Positions 61,311-64,000 of a stretch of 64,000 nt of DNA are shown one piece after another. Location: contig UQKD01000001.1 in NCBI GenBank assembly GCA_900541585.1, forward strand, positions 62,001 to 126,000, written 5' to 3'. The first letter of the stretch is position 1; every line of letters begins with the position of its first letter. Origin of the DNA: an uncultured Alistipes sp. GTDB taxonomy: Bacteria; Bacteroidota; Bacteroidia; Bacteroidales; Rikenellaceae. The notes below the pieces were generated by a model. That model did not search any database, was not told the DNA's origin, and worked only from the letters and a program-made list of their open reading frames with translations. The translations under genes were made by a program, and so were the position numbers.

Positions 61311-61386
61311 GCGACAAGCCCCTCCCGAGGGAGGGATTTGGGGTGGGGTCAGACTTGTAAACGACGCCAAAGGCGGCGACAACGAC
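61311..61386 (+). repeat. 76-nt dispersed repeat, copy 2
   Basis: Same length and orientation as 44468-44543. Differences are mainly around TTTTGGAGCGGGGGC versus ATTTGGGGTGGGGTC and a single base in GCCAA(C/A)GGC. It lies in the uvrA leader. Confidence 0.85.
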
Positions 61387-61428
61387 CGACCGATATGTAA
61401 CTCCGGGATAAGTTGTCAAACAAGATAC

Positions 61429-64000
61429 ATGAAACACGAAAACTGCATTTATATAAAAGGAGCGCGGGTCCACAACCTCCGCAACATCGAGGTCGAAATT
61501 CCGCACAACAAACTCGTCGTCGTGACGGGACTTTCCGGTTCGGGCAAATCGACGCTGGCCTTCGACACGATTTTCGCCGAGGGGCAGCGCCGCTACGTCG
61601 AGAGCCTCTCGGCCTACGCCCGGCAGTTCCTCGGGAAGATCAACAAACCCGACGTGGACATCATCACGGGCATCGCGCCGGCCATCGCCATCGAGCAGAA
61701 GGTCAACACGCGCAACCCCCGTTCGACCGTGGGCACGACGACCGAAATCTACGACTACCTCAAACTGCTGTTCGCACGCACGGGGCACACCTTTTCACCC
61801 GTCTCGGGGCAGGAGGTGCGCTGTTTCAGCGTGGACGACGTGGCCGCCTACATCCTTGCGCACGACGGACAGCGCGTGGCGATCGGCGCACCGCTGGTAT
61901 TGGGCGAAGGGCAGGGGATCATCGAAAAACTGACGCTGCTGCTCTCGGAGGGCCTTATGCGGGTTTACATGGGCGGCGAGGTGAAACTCATCGAGGAGAT
62001 TCTGCCCGGAATCGGGCCGGAGACCGGAGCCGAAGACATCCGGATCGTCGTCGACCGCATGCGCGTCACGACGGACGAGGACACGCAGACCCGCATCCGC
62101 GACTCGGTGGCCCGCGCTTTCTCCTACGGCGGAGGCATCTGCGAGATCGTCACGGACGAGGGCATACGGGAGTTCTCGTCGCGCTTCGAGGCCGACGGCA
62201 TCGAGTTCGAACACCCCTCGGAACATCTGTTCAGCTTCAACAACCCGCTAGGGGCCTGCCCCCGGTGCGAGGGTTACGGCAAGGTGATCGGCATCGACGA
62301 AGACCTGGTGATCCCCGACAAAAGCAAGACCATTTACGAGGACGCCGTGGCCTGCTGGCGGGGCGAGACGATGCGCAAATGGAAGCAGCAGCTCGTGGAG
62401 AACGCCGCGAAGTTCGGCTTCCCGATCCACACGCCGTTCCACGAACTGACTCCCGAGCAGAAACGCCTGCTGTGGCGCGGCAACGAATATTTCCACGGAC
62501 TCGACGAATTTTTCGAATACATCGACTCGGAGCGGCGCAAGATCCAGTTCCGCGTGATGAAGGCCCGCTACACGGGCAAGACCACCTGCCCCGATTGCGG
62601 CGGCTCGCGCCTGCGCAAAGAGGCGTTGTACGTACGTGTCGGCGGCAAGACGATCGCCGATCTGGTGGCGATGCCCGTGGACTCCCTGATCGCCTTCTTC
62701 GGCGAGCTGGAACTCGACGAACACGACACGAAAACAGCGTCGCGCATCCTCGTCGAAATCCGCAACCGCCTGCAATACCTCGCCGACGTGGGGCTGGGTT
62801 ACCTGACGCTCGACCGCCTGTCGTCGACCCTCTCGGGCGGCGAGAGCCAGCGCATCAACCTCTCGACCTCGCTGGGCAGCAACCTCACCGGTTCGCTCTA
62901 CATCCTCGACGAACCGTCGATCGGACTCCATCCGCGCGACACGAACCGCCTGATCGGCGTATTGAAACAGCTGCGCGACCTGGGCAACACGGTGATCGTC
63001 GTGGAGCACGAGGAGGAGGTGATCCGCGCCGCGGACTGGATCGTCGACATCGGTCCCAAGGCCGGGTACAACGGCGGCGAAGTGGTCTTCAGCGGCACGC
63101 TGCCCCAACTGCTGAAAAGCAAAAAGAGCCTCACGGCCGACTACCTCACGGGGCGGCGCGAGATCGCCGTCCCGGCGACCGCCCGCGGCTGGAGCAACTC
63201 GATAACCGTAAAGGGCGCTCGGGAGAACAACCTGCGCAACGTCGACGTAAGGATTCCCCTGGGCGTGATGACCTGCATCACGGGCGTCAGCGGCTCGGGA
63301 AAATCGTCGCTGGCGAAGGGAATCCTCTACCCGGCACTGCGGCGACTGCTGTACGACACGGGCGTGAAGCCCGGCGATTTCGACGGCCTGACGGGCGACG
63401 TGCAGCTGCTCAAATCGGTCGAGATGGTCGACCAGAACCCCATCGGCAAGTCGTCGCGCTCAAACCCGGTAACTTACATCAAAGCCTACGACGAGATTCG
63501 CAAACTCTACTCGGACCAGCCCTATGCCCAGCACAACGGGCTGGGCGCTTCGGCCTTCTCGTTCAACATCGCCGGAGGCCGCTGCGAGGAGTGCCAGGGC
63601 GAAGGCGTGATCAAGGTCTCGATGCAGTTCATGGCCGACGTGGAACTGGTCTGCGAAGCGTGCGGCGGACGGCGTTTCCGCGACGAGGTGCTCGAAGTGA
63701 AATACCGCGGCAAGTCGATCTACGACGTGCTGGAGATGACCGTGGACGACGCCGTCGCCTTCTTCGGCGAGGAGTGCAAGAACTCGACCTGCAAACGCAT
63801 CGTCGAGCGGCTGCAACCGTTGCAGGACGTGGGGCTGGGATACATCAAACTGGGACAGTCGTCGTCGACCCTCTCGGGCGGCGAGAGCCAGCGCGTGAAG
63901 CTGGCTTCGTTCCTGACGAAGGATTCGGCGCAGGGAGGCGTCATGTTCATCTTCGACGAGCCGACGACGGGACTGCACTTCCACGACATCTCGAAGCTGC
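61429..64000 (+). CDS. uvrA: Excinuclease ABC subunit A, 5' part (3' end outside window)
   Basis: The frame is open from ATG 61429 to the window edge, giving 857 residues of a protein that is usually 930-950. It recognises DNA damage in nucleotide excision repair as a dimeric ABC ATPase. First Walker [10 protein letters not shown] is near residue 35. Zinc-binding Cys pairs occur in [10 protein letters not shown] and CPDCGGSRL. The first ABC signature is [11 protein letters not shown], the second Walker [11 protein letters not shown], the second zinc module CEECQGEG and CEACGGRRF, and the second signature [11 protein letters not shown]. Walker [12 protein letters not shown] is just before the edge. 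Confidence 0.97.
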   Translation, partial: MKHENCIYIKGARVHNLRNIEVEIPHNKLVVVTGLSGSGKSTLAFDTIFAEGQRRYVESLSAYARQFLGKINKPDVDIITGIAPAIAIEQKVNTRNPRSTVGTTTEIYDYLKLLFARTGHTFSPVSGQEVRCFSVDDVAAYILAHDGQRVAIGAPLVLGEGQGIIEKLTLLLSEGLMRVYMGGEVKLIEEILPGIGPETGAEDIRIVVDRMRVTTDEDTQTRIRDSVARAFSYGGGICEIVTDEGIREFSSRFEADGIEFEHPSEHLFSFNNPLGACPRCEGYGKVIGIDEDLVIPDKSKTIYEDAVACWRGETMRKWKQQLVENAAKFGFPIHTPFHELTPEQKRLLWRGNEYFHGLDEFFEYIDSERRKIQFRVMKARYTGKTTCPDCGGSRLRKEALYVRVGGKTIADLVAMPVDSLIAFFGELELDEHDTKTASRILVEIRNRLQYLADVGLGYLTLDRLSSTLSGGESQRINLSTSLGSNLTGSLYILDEPSIGLHPRDTNRLIGVLKQLRDLGNTVIVVEHEEEVIRAADWIVDIGPKAGYNGGEVVFSGTLPQLLKSKKSLTADYLTGRREIAVPATARGWSNSITVKGARENNLRNVDVRIPLGVMTCITGVSGSGKSSLAKGILYPALRRLLYDTGVKPGDFDGLTGDVQLLKSVEMVDQNPIGKSSRSNPVTYIKAYDEIRKLYSDQPYAQHNGLGASAFSFNIAGGRCEECQGEGVIKVSMQFMADVELVCEACGGRRFRDEVLEVKYRGKSIYDVLEMTVDDAVAFFGEECKNSTCKRIVERLQPLQDVGLGYIKLGQSSSTLSGGESQRVKLASFLTKDSAQGGVMFIFDEPTTGLHFHDISKL

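Overview
The window reads as a chromosome segment of a high-GC member of the Bacteroidota, most likely Alistipes or a close relative in the Rikenellaceae. This placement is an inference from several signs. The coding sequence is GC-rich. The -7 promoter boxes are TAnnTTTG, sometimes with TTTG 19 bases upstream. Shine-Dalgarno sites are rarely visible. The gene content includes lipoproteins with LruC/FISUMP/fimbrillin domains, a Kor/Vor ferredoxin oxidoreductase, FloA-NfeD, an LptF/G permease, the large-insert LepB, and the serC-serA-DUF1015 cluster. No rRNA, tRNA, CRISPR, IS element or prophage was seen. About 50 protein genes are densely packed, many overlapping by ATGA or TAATG.

Layout. 1-0.9 kb: tail of a GLUG-repeat surface protein. 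0.9-8.3 kb: a tripartite RND efflux pump with a divergent AraC-type regulator and a TetR-type regulator at the end of the operon. 8.4-10.8 kb: LruC-domain lipoprotein. 10.9-14.7 kb: methionine operon metY-metX-hom, preceded by a 32-codon leader ORF rich in Met codons and a terminator/antiterminator pair. 14.7-24.4 kb: envelope lipoproteins, an MFS transporter, a frameshifted exo/endonuclease/phosphatase gene, a double-CDGSH protein, a two-headed esterase, and NfeD-FloA. 24.4-28.2 kb: SPOR protein, TrkH and an orphan four-helix sensor-like protein. 28.3-34.6 kb: mtaB, then a tightly overlapping plus-strand run of metal permease, LptF/G permease, ribBA, VOC protein and fmt. 34.7-36.9 kb: peroxiredoxin, a long structured non-coding element, and an AT-rich lipoprotein. 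36.9-43.3 kb: korDABC and the serine cluster. 43.5-50.5 kb: yicC-gmk-nadD-ddl-DUF3109-M23 and, on the other strand, yggS-proC. 50.5-57.3 kb: lipoprotein, C69 dipeptidase, lpd, sensor kinase. 57.4-64 kb: truA with a small membrane protein, dapB-lepB-yigZ, and the 5' part of uvrA.

The clearest candidate for something new is the methionine leader (11008-11161). Its Met codon run, antiterminator strand and terminator are spaced as a ribosome-stalling attenuator needs, directly in front of methionine synthesis genes. The second is a 173-nt imperfect hairpin (35752-35924) between a strong promoter and a lipoprotein of unlike base composition. Further signals are a TTCGTA-N6-TACGAA palindrome lying over the -7 box of two unlinked promoters, a 76-nt dispersed repeat, operator-like palindromes at the serine and metal-permease promoters, and gene fusions (NadD-TPR, esterase-SGNH hydrolase).
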